The notes below the pieces were generated by a model, which searched no databases, was not told where the DNA came from, and saw nothing but the letters and a program-made list of their open reading frames with translations. Position numbers and translations under genes: made by a program. From JAKOWB01 sp038363005 (GTDB lineage Bacteria; Pseudomonadota; Alphaproteobacteria; Kiloniellales; JACOMY01), in contig JBBQBI010000017.1 in NCBI GenBank assembly GCA_038363005.1, forward strand, positions 37,900-101,899: 64,000 nt of DNA, written 5' to 3'. Within the stretch, counting starts at the first letter, position 1. Every line of letters begins with the position of its first letter. Positions 46,546 to 56,049 of the stretch are shown here, one piece after another.

Positions 46546-48174
46546 TCAGGCCGCTGCCGGCTCGTCGATCACCACGTCCAGCGCCGCCTTCAGCAGCGCC
46601 TGTGTATAGGGCTGCTGCGGCGCGCGGAACAGGGCCTCGGCCTCGCCCTGCTCGACCACCTTGCCGTCCTTCAGCACCAGCACCTGATGCGCCATGGCCC
46701 GCACCACGCGCAGGTCATGGCTGATGAAGAGATAGCCCAGCTGGTGCTTGCGCTGCAGCGCGCGCAGCAGCTCGACGATCTGCGCCTGCACCGACATGTC
46801 GAGGGCGGAGGTCGGCTCGTCCAGCACCACGAAGGCCGGCTTCAGGATGATGGCGCGGGCGATGGCGATACGCTGGCGCTGGCCGCCGGAGAACTCGTGC
46901 GGATAGCGGCTGGCCATGACCGGGTCCAGCCCGACCTCCTCCAGCGCCGCGGCGATGCGTTGCTGCCGCTCGGCCTGGCCGATCTGCGGCTCGTGGATGG
47001 TCAGACCCTCGGCGATGATGTCGGCGACGGTCAGGCGCGGCGACAGCGAGCCATAGGGGTCCTGGAACACCACCTGCAGTTCGCTGCGCAACGGCCGCAG
47101 CTCCTTGGCGGAGAGGCCATCGATGCGGCGGCCCTGGAACACCACCGGGCCGCTGGCCTCCGGCACCAGGCGCAGCAGGGCGAAGCCCAGCGTGGTCTTG
47201 CCGGAACCGGACTCGCCGACGACGCCGACGGTCTCGCCGGCGCGCACCGCCAGCGACACGCCGTCGACCGCCTTGACGTGGTCGACGGTACGCTTCAGCA
47301 CGCCGCGCTTGATCGGGAAGTAGACCTTGAGGTCGCTGGCTTCCATCAGCACCGGGGCGCCGGCCGGCACCGGCTCCGGCCGCCCCTTGGGCTCGGCCGC
47401 CAGCAGCTTCTGGGTATAGGCGTGCTTGGGATGCTGGAAGATTTCCTCGGTCACGCCGGTCTCGACGATCTCGCCCTGCGTCATCACGGCGACGCGGTCG
47501 GCCATGCGGCGCACTACCGTCAGGTCGTGGGTGATCAGCAGCAGCGCCATGCCCAGCTGCTTCTGCAGGCGCTTCAGCAGGCCCAGCACCTGCGCCTGGA
47601 TGGTGACGTCCAGCGCCGTGGTCGGCTCGTCGGCGATCAGCACGTCGGGTTCGTTGGCCAGCGCCATGGCGATCATCACGCGCTGGCGCTGACCGCCGGA
47701 CAGCTGGTGCGGATAGGCGTCGAGCCGCTTCTCGGGATCGCGGATGCCGACCAAGCGCAGCAGCTCCAACACCCGCTTGGCCGCTGCCACCTTGCCCATC
47801 CCCTTGTGGATCAGCAGCGTCTCGCTGACCTGCTTCTGGATGGTGTGCAGGGGATTGAGCGAGGTCATGGGCTCCTGGAAGATCATTGCGACGCGGTTGC
47901 CGCGGATCTTGCGCAGCGCCGCCTCGCTGGCGCGCACCAGCTCCTCGCCCCGGAAGGTGATCGAGGAGTAGGGGCCGTGCTTGGCCGCCGGATAGGGCAG
48001 CAGCTGCAGGATCGACAGCGCGGTCACCGACTTGCCGGAGCCCGACTCGCCGACCAGCGCCAGGGTCTCGCCCTTTGCCAGGTCGAAAGACAGGCCCTTG
48101 ACCGCCATGACGGCGGACTTGCCCTGGCCGAAGGCGACCGTCAGGTCGCGGACCTCGATCAGCGTCTCGCTCAT
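46546..48174 (-). CDS. yejF: Peptide ABC transporter ATP-binding protein YejF (double ATPase)
   Basis: A 542-residue protein with two fused ABC ATPases that power the Yej importer for peptides and microcin C. The first half has Walker A GESGSGKS, Q-loop, the LSGGQRQRV signature and Walker B DVLIADEP. The second half has GESGSGKTT, FSGGQRQRI and FVVLDEPTS. Each half ends with the C-terminal oligopeptide-transporter region (HPYTQ-type motifs HAYTQKLL and QPYTQALL). Its start overlaps yejE by four bases. Confidence 0.96.
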   Translation of the reverse strand: MSETLIEVRDLTVAFGQGKSAVMAVKGLSFDLAKGETLALVGESGSGKSVTALSILQLLPYPAAKHGPYSSITFRGEELVRASEAALRKIRGNRVAMIFQEPMTSLNPLHTIQKQVSETLLIHKGMGKVAAAKRVLELLRLVGIRDPEKRLDAYPHQLSGGQRQRVMIAMALANEPDVLIADEPTTALDVTIQAQVLGLLKRLQKQLGMALLLITHDLTVVRRMADRVAVMTQGEIVETGVTEEIFQHPKHAYTQKLLAAEPKGRPEPVPAGAPVLMEASDLKVYFPIKRGVLKRTVDHVKAVDGVSLAVRAGETVGVVGESGSGKTTLGFALLRLVPEASGPVVFQGRRIDGLSAKELRPLRSELQVVFQDPYGSLSPRLTVADIIAEGLTIHEPQIGQAERQQRIAAALEEVGLDPVMASRYPHEFSGGQRQRIAIARAIILKPAFVVLDEPTSALDMSVQAQIVELLRALQRKHQLGYLFISHDLRVVRAMAHQVLVLKDGKVVEQGEAEALFRAPQQPYTQALLKAALDVVIDEPAAA

Positions 48175-49253
48175 CGTCCCCCTCCGGGCGCCTTGCGTGG
48201 ATCGAAGGCGTCGCGCACTGCCTCGCCGATGAAGATCAGCAGCGTCAGCATCACCGCGATGGTGAAGAAGCCAGTGAGGCCGAGCCAGGGTGCCTGCAGG
48301 TTCGAAGTGCCCTGGGCCAGCAGCTCGCCCAGCGAGGCGGAGCCCGGCGGCAGGCCGACGCCGAGGAAATCGAGCGAGGTCAGGATGGTGACCGACCCGG
48401 CCAGGGTGAAGGGCAGGAAGGTCATGGTGGACACCAGTGCATTGGGCAGCACGTGGCGATACATGATGGTCAGGTCGCGGGCGCCCAGCGCGCGGGCGGC
48501 GCGCACGTAGTCGAAGTTGCGGGCGCGCAGGAATTCGGCGCGCACCACGCCGACGAAGCCCATCCAGCCGAACAGCACCGTCACGCCCAGCAGCCACCAG
48601 AAGTTCGGCTCCACCAGGCTGGCCAGGATGATCAGCAGGAAAAACACCGGCAGGCCGGACCAGATCTCGATGAAGCGCTGGCCCAGCAGGTCGACCCAGC
48701 CGCCGAAGTAGCCCTGGAAGGCGCCGACCGACACACCGATGACGGCGGAGACCGCGGTCAGCGCGAAGCCGAAGAGCACCGAGATGCGGAAGCCGTAGAT
48801 CAGGCGCGCCAGCACGTCGCGCGCCTGGTCGTCGGTGCCCAGCCAGTGCGTGCCGTCGGGCGGCGAGGGGGCCGGCACCGGCAGGTCCCAGGCGACGGTG
48901 CGATGGTCATAGGCGATCAGCGGCTCCAGCATGAAACCGTGCTCGGCGATGAGCTGGCGCACATAGGGATCGGTATAGTCGGCCGCGGTCTGAAACTCGC
49001 CGCCGAAGGTGGTCTCGGGATAGGCATGCAGGATCGGCAGGTAGAGGCTGCCGTCGTACCACACCAGGATCGGCCGGTCGTTCGCCAGCAGCTCGGCGAA
49101 GAGTGTCAGCACCAGCAGCACCGCGAAGATCCAGAAGGACCACCAGCCGCGGCGATGGGCGCGGAAGCGATCCAGCCGGCTGCGCAGCAGCGGCGAGAGC
49201 TTGAAGCGGCGGCGGGCGGATCGCGCGGTCGGGGACAGCGTCGTGTCGGTCAT
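48171..49253 (-). CDS. yejE: Peptide ABC transporter permease YejE
   Basis: A 360-residue inner-membrane permease with about six helices and an extended periplasmic loop between helices 1 and 2 (roughly residues 60-135), as in other YejE proteins. HWLGTDDQARDVLARLIYG is the conserved loop of dipeptide-type permeases and YVRAARALGARDLTIMYRHVLPNAL is the EAA coupling loop for the ATPase. Its ATGA overlap with yejB shows translational coupling. Confidence 0.95.
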   Translation of the reverse strand: MTDTTLSPTARSARRRFKLSPLLRSRLDRFRAHRRGWWSFWIFAVLLVLTLFAELLANDRPILVWYDGSLYLPILHAYPETTFGGEFQTAADYTDPYVRQLIAEHGFMLEPLIAYDHRTVAWDLPVPAPSPPDGTHWLGTDDQARDVLARLIYGFRISVLFGFALTAVSAVIGVSVGAFQGYFGGWVDLLGQRFIEIWSGLPVFFLLIILASLVEPNFWWLLGVTVLFGWMGFVGVVRAEFLRARNFDYVRAARALGARDLTIMYRHVLPNALVSTMTFLPFTLAGSVTILTSLDFLGVGLPPGSASLGELLAQGTSNLQAPWLGLTGFFTIAVMLTLLIFIGEAVRDAFDPRKAPGGGR

Positions 49254-50332
49254 GAGCGGCGCTCGAAGTCGATGCGCGGATCGACCAGGGTATAGGTCAT
49301 GTCGCCGACGATGTTGAGCAGCAGGCCGATCAGGCTGAAGAAGTACAGCGTGCCGAACATCACCGGGAAATCGCGTCGCAGCACCGCCTCGTAGCCCAGC
49401 AGACCCAGGCCATCGAGCGAGAAGATGATCTCGATCAGCAGCGCGCCGGTGAAAAGCACGCCGATAAAGGCGGCCGGGAAGCCGGCGATGACGATCAGCA
49501 TGGCGTTGCGGAAGACGTGGCCATAGAGCACGCGGCGTTCGGCCAGGCCCTTGGCCCGGGCGGTCACCACGTACTGCATGCGCAGCTGGTCGAGGAAAGA
49601 GTTCTTGGTCAACATGGCCAGGCTGGCAAAGCCCCCGATCACCATGGCCGCGATCGGCAGCACCATGTGCCAGAGGTAGTCGAGGATCTGGCCGCCCAGG
49701 CTGAGGCTGGACCAGTTCTCGCTGACCAGGTTGCCGAGTGGGAACCACTGCCAATAGCTGCCGCCGGCGAAGAGTACCAGCAGCAGCACGGCGAAGAGGT
49801 AGCCCGGAATCGCGGTGCCCACCGCCAGCGCCGCCGAGGTCCAGATGTCGAACTTGCTGCCGTCACGGATCGCTTTGCGGATGCCGAGCGGGATGGAGAT
49901 CAGATAGACCAGCAGCGTGGTCCAGACACCGAGCGAGATGGAGACCGGCAGCTTGTCGATCACCAGGTCGACCACGCGCTCGTCGCGGAAGAAGGACTCG
50001 CCGAAGTCGAACACCGCGTAGTCACTGAGCATCATGAAGAAGCGCTCGACCAGCGGCTTGTCGAAGCCGTACTGCTTCTCCAGCTCGGCGATGTATTCCG
50101 GCAGCAGGCCCTGGCGGCCGCGATAGCCACCCTGTCCGCTGCCGACCGTGGAAAGGTCGCTGCCGCTGCGCGTCACCTGGTCAGTGACCTGGCCGCCCGG
50201 CTGGGTCAGCTGCGCGATCATCTGCTCGATCGGCCCGCCGGGCGCGGCCTGCACGATCAGGAAGTTGATCAGCATGATGCCAAACAGCGTCGGAATGATC
50301 AGGAACAGGCGGCGGACGAGATAGGCGAACAT
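49250..50332 (-). CDS. yejB: Peptide ABC transporter permease YejB
   Basis: A 360-residue permease partner of YejE. It begins MFAYLVRRLFLIIPTLFGIM, the common start of DppB/OppB-type permeases, and contains a long periplasmic insertion (about 35-110) rich in Gly and Gln. The coupling loop YVVTARAKGLAERRVLYGHVFRNAM is near residue 250. Six helices are visible. The start codon shares one base with the yejA stop. Confidence 0.95.
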   Translation of the reverse strand: MFAYLVRRLFLIIPTLFGIMLINFLIVQAAPGGPIEQMIAQLTQPGGQVTDQVTRSGSDLSTVGSGQGGYRGRQGLLPEYIAELEKQYGFDKPLVERFFMMLSDYAVFDFGESFFRDERVVDLVIDKLPVSISLGVWTTLLVYLISIPLGIRKAIRDGSKFDIWTSAALAVGTAIPGYLFAVLLLVLFAGGSYWQWFPLGNLVSENWSSLSLGGQILDYLWHMVLPIAAMVIGGFASLAMLTKNSFLDQLRMQYVVTARAKGLAERRVLYGHVFRNAMLIVIAGFPAAFIGVLFTGALLIEIIFSLDGLGLLGYEAVLRRDFPVMFGTLYFFSLIGLLLNIVGDMTYTLVDPRIDFERRS

Positions 50333-52260
50333 CAGCTCCCGTCCTTCTTTTCTTCGGGCTTTTCTTCGGTCTGCGGGCTTTCCTGGCCGCCCTTGTTCTC
50401 CAGGATGGCAGCCTTCAGGGGGTCGTACCACCAGGTGTCGAGCGAGACGCCCTGCAGCGGCACGACGTCGGGTCGGCCGAACTTGTTCCAGCTCAATAGG
50501 CGGGCATAGGGCGAACCCCACTGCGGGATGCCGTAGTGGCCCCACAGCAGCACGCGATCCAGCGCGTGGGTGCGCGCCACCAGGCTTGGCCGATCCGGCG
50601 CGGCGATCACCAGCTCGACCAGGGCGTCCACCACCGGGTCCTTGACGCCCGGGTAGTTGTAGCCGCCGGTCTCGTCGGCGGCGGCGGACGACCAGTAGCT
50701 GCGCTGCTCGTTGCCGGGCGACAGCGATTGGCCGATGCCGCCGACGATCATGTCGAAGTCGAAGGCGCGCAGCCGGTTTATGTATTGCGAGCTGTCGACC
50801 GTGCGCACCCGCGCATCGATGCCCAGGCGGCCCAGGTTGCGGATGAAGGGTAGAGTCAGGCGCTCGAACAGCGGATTGCGCAGCAGTATCTCGAAGCGCA
50901 TCTGCTCGCCGCTGTCAGCCCACACCAGTTTCATGTCGCGCACCACCCAGCCGGCTTCCTCCAGGATGGCGAAGGCGATCTTCAGGTTCTCGCGCGGCCA
51001 GCCACTGCCGTCGGTCTTGGGCGGCGTATAGACCTGGGTGAAGACCTCGTCCGGCACTTGGCCGCGATAGGGCTCCAGGATCGCCAGCTCGTCGCCCTGC
51101 GGCAGGCCGCTGGAGGCCAGCTCGGTCGGGAAGAAGTAGCTGTTGGGGCGGACGTAGAGCCCGTTGAACAGGTTCTTGTTGGTCCACTCAAAATCGAAGG
51201 CATGCGCCAGGGCCCAGCGCACCCGGCGGTCGCTGAAGATGGCGCGCCGGGTGTTGTAGGTGAAGTTCTGCATGCCGCCGGAGGCGCGGTTCTCGAACTG
51301 CTCCTTCAACAGTCGGCCGTCGCGCACCGACTCTATGTCGTATTCTGTCGCCCAGGCCTTGGCCTGGCTCTCCGCCATGACGTCGATCACGCCGGCCTTC
51401 AGCGCCTGACGCTGTACCAGGTTGTCGCGGTAGACCTCGTAGCGCATCAGGTCGAAGTTGTACTGGCCACGGTTCACCGCCAGCGCGCTGCCCCACCAGT
51501 CGGTGACACGCTCGTACTCGACGAAGCGCCCGGCTTCGAAGCGCTTCACCCGATAGGGCCCAGAACCCAGCGGCGGTTCCAGCGTGGTGTCGCCGATCTC
51601 GCGCTCGCCACTGGTCCACCAGTGCTTCGGCAGCACCGGCACCTGGCCCAGGATCAAGGGCAGCTCGCGGTTTTCCCCGGGTTGGAAGGTAAAGCGCACC
51701 GCCCGCTCGCCGATCGCTTCGACCTTGGCGACGCTGGCGTAGTAGAAGCGCAGATAGGGTGCGCCCTTCTCCAGCAGGCTCTCGAAGGTCCAGATCACGT
51801 CGTCGATGGTGACCGGCTGGCCGTCGTGCCAGCGGGCCTCGGGATGCAGGTGGAAGATCGCGCCCGAGCGGTCCTCGGGATACTCGATCTGCTCGGCCAG
51901 CAGGCCGTATTCGCTGAAGGGCTCGTCGCTGCTACTGACCATCAGCGTCTCGGTCACTAGGCCGATGCCTGGCGCCGGGTCGCCCTTGGCGATGAAGGCG
52001 TTGAAGCTGTCGAAGGGGCCGATGTCCGATTGCACCATGCGGCCGCCCTTGGGGGCGTCCGGATTGACGTAGTCGAAATGATCGAAGCCCGCCGAGTACT
52101 TAAGGTCGCCGTGCATGGCGATGGCATGCGCCCGGATGATCGGCGAGGCCGCGGCCTCGCCGGCGGGCGCCGCGTCGGTGGCGGCGTCGGCCCAGGACAG
52201 CCGGGGCAGCAGCGGCAGCGCGGCCAGGCCGAGCAAGAGGGGGCGGCGGGCGATTTTCAT
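50332..52260 (-). CDS. yejA: Periplasmic peptide-binding protein YejA
   Basis: A 642-residue substrate-binding protein (SBP family 5) that captures peptides, including microcin C in other bacteria, for the YejBEF transporter. Residues 1-24 form a signal peptide (MKIARRPLLLGLAALPLLP, then SWADA). Family motifs are ARWHDGQPVTIDDVIWTFESLL, GSGPYRV and RRVRWALAHAFDFEW. The C-terminal 20 residues are a Lys/Glu-rich tail. It is the first gene of the yejABEF operon. Confidence 0.95.
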   Translation of the reverse strand: MKIARRPLLLGLAALPLLPRLSWADAATDAAPAGEAAASPIIRAHAIAMHGDLKYSAGFDHFDYVNPDAPKGGRMVQSDIGPFDSFNAFIAKGDPAPGIGLVTETLMVSSSDEPFSEYGLLAEQIEYPEDRSGAIFHLHPEARWHDGQPVTIDDVIWTFESLLEKGAPYLRFYYASVAKVEAIGERAVRFTFQPGENRELPLILGQVPVLPKHWWTSGEREIGDTTLEPPLGSGPYRVKRFEAGRFVEYERVTDWWGSALAVNRGQYNFDLMRYEVYRDNLVQRQALKAGVIDVMAESQAKAWATEYDIESVRDGRLLKEQFENRASGGMQNFTYNTRRAIFSDRRVRWALAHAFDFEWTNKNLFNGLYVRPNSYFFPTELASSGLPQGDELAILEPYRGQVPDEVFTQVYTPPKTDGSGWPRENLKIAFAILEEAGWVVRDMKLVWADSGEQMRFEILLRNPLFERLTLPFIRNLGRLGIDARVRTVDSSQYINRLRAFDFDMIVGGIGQSLSPGNEQRSYWSSAAADETGGYNYPGVKDPVVDALVELVIAAPDRPSLVARTHALDRVLLWGHYGIPQWGSPYARLLSWNKFGRPDVVPLQGVSLDTWWYDPLKAAILENKGGQESPQTEEKPEEKKDGS

Positions 52261-52336
52261 CCTGTGCTAGCCAAGGCCAGAAGCGCGGTGCCTGTAAAGG
52301 GGCGAGACGACAAATCCTGGCGCTGCTTTGTGGCCA

Positions 52337-53125
52337 TTATTCGGCCAGCAGGGCCAGGGCCTCGGCCTGCACGCGGCGGTCCCCGGCGGCGACCACCCGT
52401 CCGTCGGAGCCGAGGCCCAGCGGCCGGCCCTGCCAGTCGCTCATGACGCCGCCGGCGCCCTGCACAACCGGCACCAGGGCCATATAGTCATAGACACCCA
52501 GCCCGGCCTCGATCACCAGGTCGACCCAGCCCGAGGCTACCTGGCCATAGGAGAAGCAGTCGCCGCCATAGAGCGCCAGGTGCATGCGGTCCTGGATTGT
52601 CTGGTGCAGCGCCTCGCGCCCCTTGAAGAGCTGCGGCGAGATGGTACGGAAGATGCCCTCGGCCATGCTGGCGCAAGGCCGCACGTGGCAGGCATGACGC
52701 CCGCGGGCGTCGCTGAAGGTGGTGGGGTGCCCCAGCGCGCCGACCCAGCGGTCGCCCTGCGCCGGCATGTTGATCACGCCCAGGATCGGCTGGTTGTCGC
52801 GCATCAACGCGATCAGGTTGCCGAACTGCGGGTTGCCGGTGATGAAGGCCTTGGTGCCGTCGATCGGGTCGAAGACCCAGACGTATTCGGCGTCCGCCCG
52901 CTCGCTGCCGAACTCCTCGCCGACGATGCCGTGGTCCGGGAAGGCCTGGGCCACCATGTCGCGCAGCGTCTGCTCGGCGGTGCGGTCGGCCACCGTCACC
53001 GGGCTGGCGTCCTGCTTGCTCTCGACCGCGAGCGTCCGGCGAAAGTATTCCAGCGAGACACGACCGGCGGCATCGGCCAGCTGTTCCGCCAGGGCGATGA
53101 AGGCCGGCGGGCAGGGGCCCGGCAC
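52337..53125 (-). CDS. hisN: Inositol-monophosphatase-family phosphatase, likely histidinol-phosphatase
   Basis: A 262-residue Mg-dependent phosphatase. The metal motifs are EEFG, DPIDGTKAFI and YDYMALVPVVQGAGG. The closeness of DGTKAFITGNPQFGNLI to HisN proteins suggests histidinol-phosphate as substrate, the last phosphatase step in histidine synthesis; inositol monophosphatase or CysQ are alternatives. The start is a GTG at 53125, seven bases after the cytochrome gene on the same strand. Confidence 0.85.
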   Translation of the reverse strand: MPGPCPPAFIALAEQLADAAGRVSLEYFRRTLAVESKQDASPVTVADRTAEQTLRDMVAQAFPDHGIVGEEFGSERADAEYVWVFDPIDGTKAFITGNPQFGNLIALMRDNQPILGVINMPAQGDRWVGALGHPTTFSDARGRHACHVRPCASMAEGIFRTISPQLFKGREALHQTIQDRMHLALYGGDCFSYGQVASGWVDLVIEAGLGVYDYMALVPVVQGAGGVMSDWQGRPLGLGSDGRVVAAGDRRVQAEALALLAE

Positions 53126-53132
53126 GGGGGCG

Positions 53133-54179
53133 CTACTCCAGCGGCGCCGGGCTGTCCGCCATGGTGCGCAGGAAGGCGATCACCGCCGCGCGCTGCTCGG
53201 GCTTCTTGAGGCCGGCGAAGGTCATCTTGTTGCCGGGCAGGAACTCCTTCGGGCTGGTGAGGTAGGCGTCGAGGTTCTGGTAGGTCCAGGTCTTGCCCTC
53301 TGCATGCGCCGCCTTGAAGGTCTCGGAGTAGTTGAAGTCGTCCTTATGGGCGAGCGGGCCGCCGATCACCCCCCAAAGGTTCGGGCCGATCTTGTTCGGG
53401 CCGCCCTGGTCGACGGTGTGGCAGGCCATGCACTGCTTGAAGAGCTTCTCGCCCAGGGCCGGGTCGGCACTGCCGATGGCCCCCAGTAGGTCGCCGCCGG
53501 CGTCGGCCGTCTGCGTGCCGGTCCCAGCCGTGTCGGTAGCCGCCGTGCCAGCGTCGGTGGCACCGGCTGCTGCGGTCTGCGTCTCGGCCGGCGCCATGTC
53601 GGCGGCGGCCGCCTTCTGCGCGGCGTCGATCTCCTCCTGCGTCGGCAGCGGCAGGGGCGTGGCCGACAGCGTGCGCAGATAGGCGATGACGTCGGCGCGG
53701 TCCTGCACCTTCTTCAGGCCGGCGTAGGTCATCTTGGTGCCGGGCGCGTACTTCTTCGGATTGGCGATGAAGTGGTTGATGTCGTCATAGTTCCAGGGCT
53801 GGCCGGCGAAGGCTTTCATCGCGTCGCTGTAGGCGAAGCCTTCGTGCGCCGCATGCGGCCGGCCGACCACGCCCCACAGGTTGGGGCCGATCTTGTTCGG
53901 GCCGCCCTCGTCGGCGGTGTGGCAGGCGGCGCAGGCCTTGAAGATCGCCTGGCCGTGCGCCGGGTCGGCCGAGGCCAGCAGCGGCAGCACCGATTCGATC
54001 TTTTCTTCGGCCGGCTTCTCGCCGCCGCCATGCGGCTCGCCAGTGACCGAGGCGATCTTGAAGGCTGGTTCCTCCAGGTGCTCGACATGGAACAGCTCGC
54101 GGCCGATGAAGCCGCTGAACATGGCAACCACGCCGGCCGTGAGAACGGCTGCAGCGACCTTGTTGAACTCGAGCGACAT
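53133..54179 (-). CDS. Membrane-anchored cytochrome c with two heme domains (CycM-related)
   Basis: A 348-residue cytochrome. Residues 7-29 form an uncleaved membrane anchor. Two similar class I cytochrome c domains follow: CAACH at 83-87 with Met ligand near 150 (TKMTYAGLKK), and CMACH at 250-254 with Met near 319 (NKMTFAGLKK). They are joined by an Ala/Thr-rich linker at about 185-230. The single-domain relative CycM (cytochrome c552) carries electrons from bc1 to the aa3 oxidase. The neighbours kdsB and pheA match the CycM context elsewhere, so this looks like a duplicated version. Confidence 0.92.
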   Translation of the reverse strand: MSLEFNKVAAAVLTAGVVAMFSGFIGRELFHVEHLEEPAFKIASVTGEPHGGGEKPAEEKIESVLPLLASADPAHGQAIFKACAACHTADEGGPNKIGPNLWGVVGRPHAAHEGFAYSDAMKAFAGQPWNYDDINHFIANPKKYAPGTKMTYAGLKKVQDRADVIAYLRTLSATPLPLPTQEEIDAAQKAAAADMAPAETQTAAAGATDAGTAATDTAGTGTQTADAGGDLLGAIGSADPALGEKLFKQCMACHTVDQGGPNKIGPNLWGVIGGPLAHKDDFNYSETFKAAHAEGKTWTYQNLDAYLTSPKEFLPGNKMTFAGLKKPEQRAAVIAFLRTMADSPAPLE

Positions 54180-54378
54180 GCTGGTGCTTCCCCGACTGAC
54201 CTGGACCCGATCACCTATTGCGGCCGGAAAATAACGGTCCCGGGCCGCCACTTCAACTCGACAAACTAACGCAGAGCCACTAACCAAGCCCGGCCGGGTT
54301 CCGGCGGACCGGCCCCAATCGCGCGGCGAAAGGTCGCAAGGCCGCCGCCGCCGGCCGGAGGACCCCGGGTTTCCCGCC

Positions 54379-55131
54379 ATGCGCCCCATCGTCATCATCC
54401 CCTCGCGCCTCGCCTCCACCCGCCTGCCGGGCAAGCCGCTGGCCGACATTCACGGCCAACCGATGATCGTCCAGGTGCTGCGCCGCGCGCTGGATGCCGA
54501 CCTTGGCCCCGTGTTGGTGGCCTGCGCCGAGGCCGCTATCGCCGAGGCGGTGACCAACGCCGGCGGCCGGGCGGTGCTGACCCGCCTCGACCATCCCTCG
54601 GGCAGCGACCGCATCTGGGAGGCGCTGAACCAGGCCGATCCCGACGGGCGCCACGACGTCGTGGTCAACGTGCAGGGCGACCTGCCGACGATCCCGCCCG
54701 GCGATATCCGTGCCGCCCTGGCGCCGCTGGCCGACCCGGCGGTCGACATCGCCACCTTGGCGGCGACGATTCACCGCGCGGAGGAGCGTGCCAACCCCAA
54801 CGTGGTGAAGGTGGCGGCGGCGCTGGCCGCCGACCGTCGCGTCGCCCGTGCGCTCTATTTCAGCCGCGCGCCGATCCCCTGGACCGGCGCCGAGGACGCG
54901 CTACCGCTGTTCCACCACATCGGCCTCTACGCCTATCGCCGGTCGGCGCTGCAGCGCTTCGTCGCCCTGCCGCCGGCGCCGCTGGAGCTGCGCGAGAAGC
55001 TGGAGCAGTTGCGCGCGCTGGAGGCCGGCATGCGCATCGACGTGGCGCTCGTTGACTCGGTTCCGCTCGGTGTCGATACTCCCGCCGACCTCGCGCGGGC
55101 CCGCGAATTGCTGGCGCCCGGCGCTTCCTGA
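54379..55131 (+). CDS. kdsB: 3-deoxy-manno-octulosonate cytidylyltransferase
   Basis: A 250-residue enzyme that makes CMP-Kdo from CTP and Kdo for lipopolysaccharide core synthesis. The opening IIPSRLASTRLPGKPLADI binds CTP, then VVNVQGDLPTIPP, YFSRAPIPW and HHIGLYAYRR are all conserved, ending LEQLRALEAGMRI and VDTPADLARAR. The ATG at 54379 is divergent from the cytochrome gene. pheA starts 16 bases after its stop, so they probably share a transcript. Confidence 0.96.
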   Translation: MRPIVIIPSRLASTRLPGKPLADIHGQPMIVQVLRRALDADLGPVLVACAEAAIAEAVTNAGGRAVLTRLDHPSGSDRIWEALNQADPDGRHDVVVNVQGDLPTIPPGDIRAALAPLADPAVDIATLAATIHRAEERANPNVVKVAAALAADRRVARALYFSRAPIPWTGAEDALPLFHHIGLYAYRRSALQRFVALPPAPLELREKLEQLRALEAGMRIDVALVDSVPLGVDTPADLARARELLAPGAS

Positions 55132-55147
55132 CACGAGAACCCAAGCC

Positions 55148-56002
55148 ATGCGTGCGACCGAGAAGATCGCCTTCCAGGGCCTGCCCGGCGCCTATTCCGA
55201 CATGGCCTGCCGGGCCCGCTTCCCGGCGCTGGAGACATTGCCCTGCGCCGCCTTCGAGGACGCCTTCCAGGCGGTTGCCGAGGGGCGTGCCAACCTGGCG
55301 ATGATCCCGATCGACAACTCCTCGGCCGGGCGCGTGGCCGACGTTTTCCACCTGCTGCCGAATTCCGGCCTGCATATCGTGGGCGAGCACTTCCAATCGG
55401 TGCGCCACCAGCTGCTGGGGGTGCCCGGCGCGACGCTGCAGACGGTCAAGACCGCGCATTCCCACGTGCAGGCGCTGTCGCAATGCCGCGTCTATCTGCG
55501 CGGCAAGGGCATCCGCCCGATCGTCGAGGCCGATACCGCTGGCTCCGCCGCCGAGGTGGCCAGGGCGGGCGATCCGACGCAGGCCGCCGTGGCCTCCGCC
55601 CTGGCTGGGGAGATCTACGGCCTGCAGGTGATCCAGGCCGATATCCAGGACCTGGACGAGAACACCACGCGCTTCGTCGTGCTGGCGAAGGAGCCGGTGC
55701 ATCCCGAACCGGGTACCGGCCCGGTGGTGACCTCCTTCGTGTTTCGCGTCCGCTCGGTCCCGGCGGCGCTCTACAAGGCGCTGGGCGGCTTCGCCACCAA
55801 CAGCGTCAATATCACCAAGCTGGAAAGCTACATCATCGACCACAGCTTCTCGGTGGCGCAGTTCTACGCCGACATCGATGGCCATCCGGATGACCGCCTG
55901 GTGCGGCTGGCGCTGGAGGAACTCAGTTTCTTCTCGCGCGAGGTGAAAATTCTCGGGGTCTATCCGGCCTCCGATTACCGCCTGGGCAAGACCGAGTCCT
56001 AG
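55148..56002 (+). CDS. pheA: Prephenate dehydratase
   Basis: A 284-residue enzyme converting prephenate to phenylpyruvate in phenylalanine synthesis. The catalytic domain has IAFQGLPGAYSDMAC, the IPIDNSSAGRV block, and the ENTTRFVVLA segment with the TRF motif. The C-terminal ACT domain (VVTSFVFRVRSVPAALYKAL, NITKLESYI) would bind phenylalanine as feedback inhibitor. There is no fused chorismate mutase, unlike enteric PheA. Confidence 0.96.
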   Translation: MRATEKIAFQGLPGAYSDMACRARFPALETLPCAAFEDAFQAVAEGRANLAMIPIDNSSAGRVADVFHLLPNSGLHIVGEHFQSVRHQLLGVPGATLQTVKTAHSHVQALSQCRVYLRGKGIRPIVEADTAGSAAEVARAGDPTQAAVASALAGEIYGLQVIQADIQDLDENTTRFVVLAKEPVHPEPGTGPVVTSFVFRVRSVPAALYKALGGFATNSVNITKLESYIIDHSFSVAQFYADIDGHPDDRLVRLALEELSFFSREVKILGVYPASDYRLGKTES

Positions 56003-56049
56003 GCCATGGCCCTGCGCCTCGGCGGTGACGGTCGGGGAAAGGGGCGGGC

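Noticed and set aside
46312..48510. A 732-codon open frame opposite yejF
   Set aside because: It is the mirror of a highly conserved double ABC ATPase; composition is typical of antisense frames in G+C-rich DNA.
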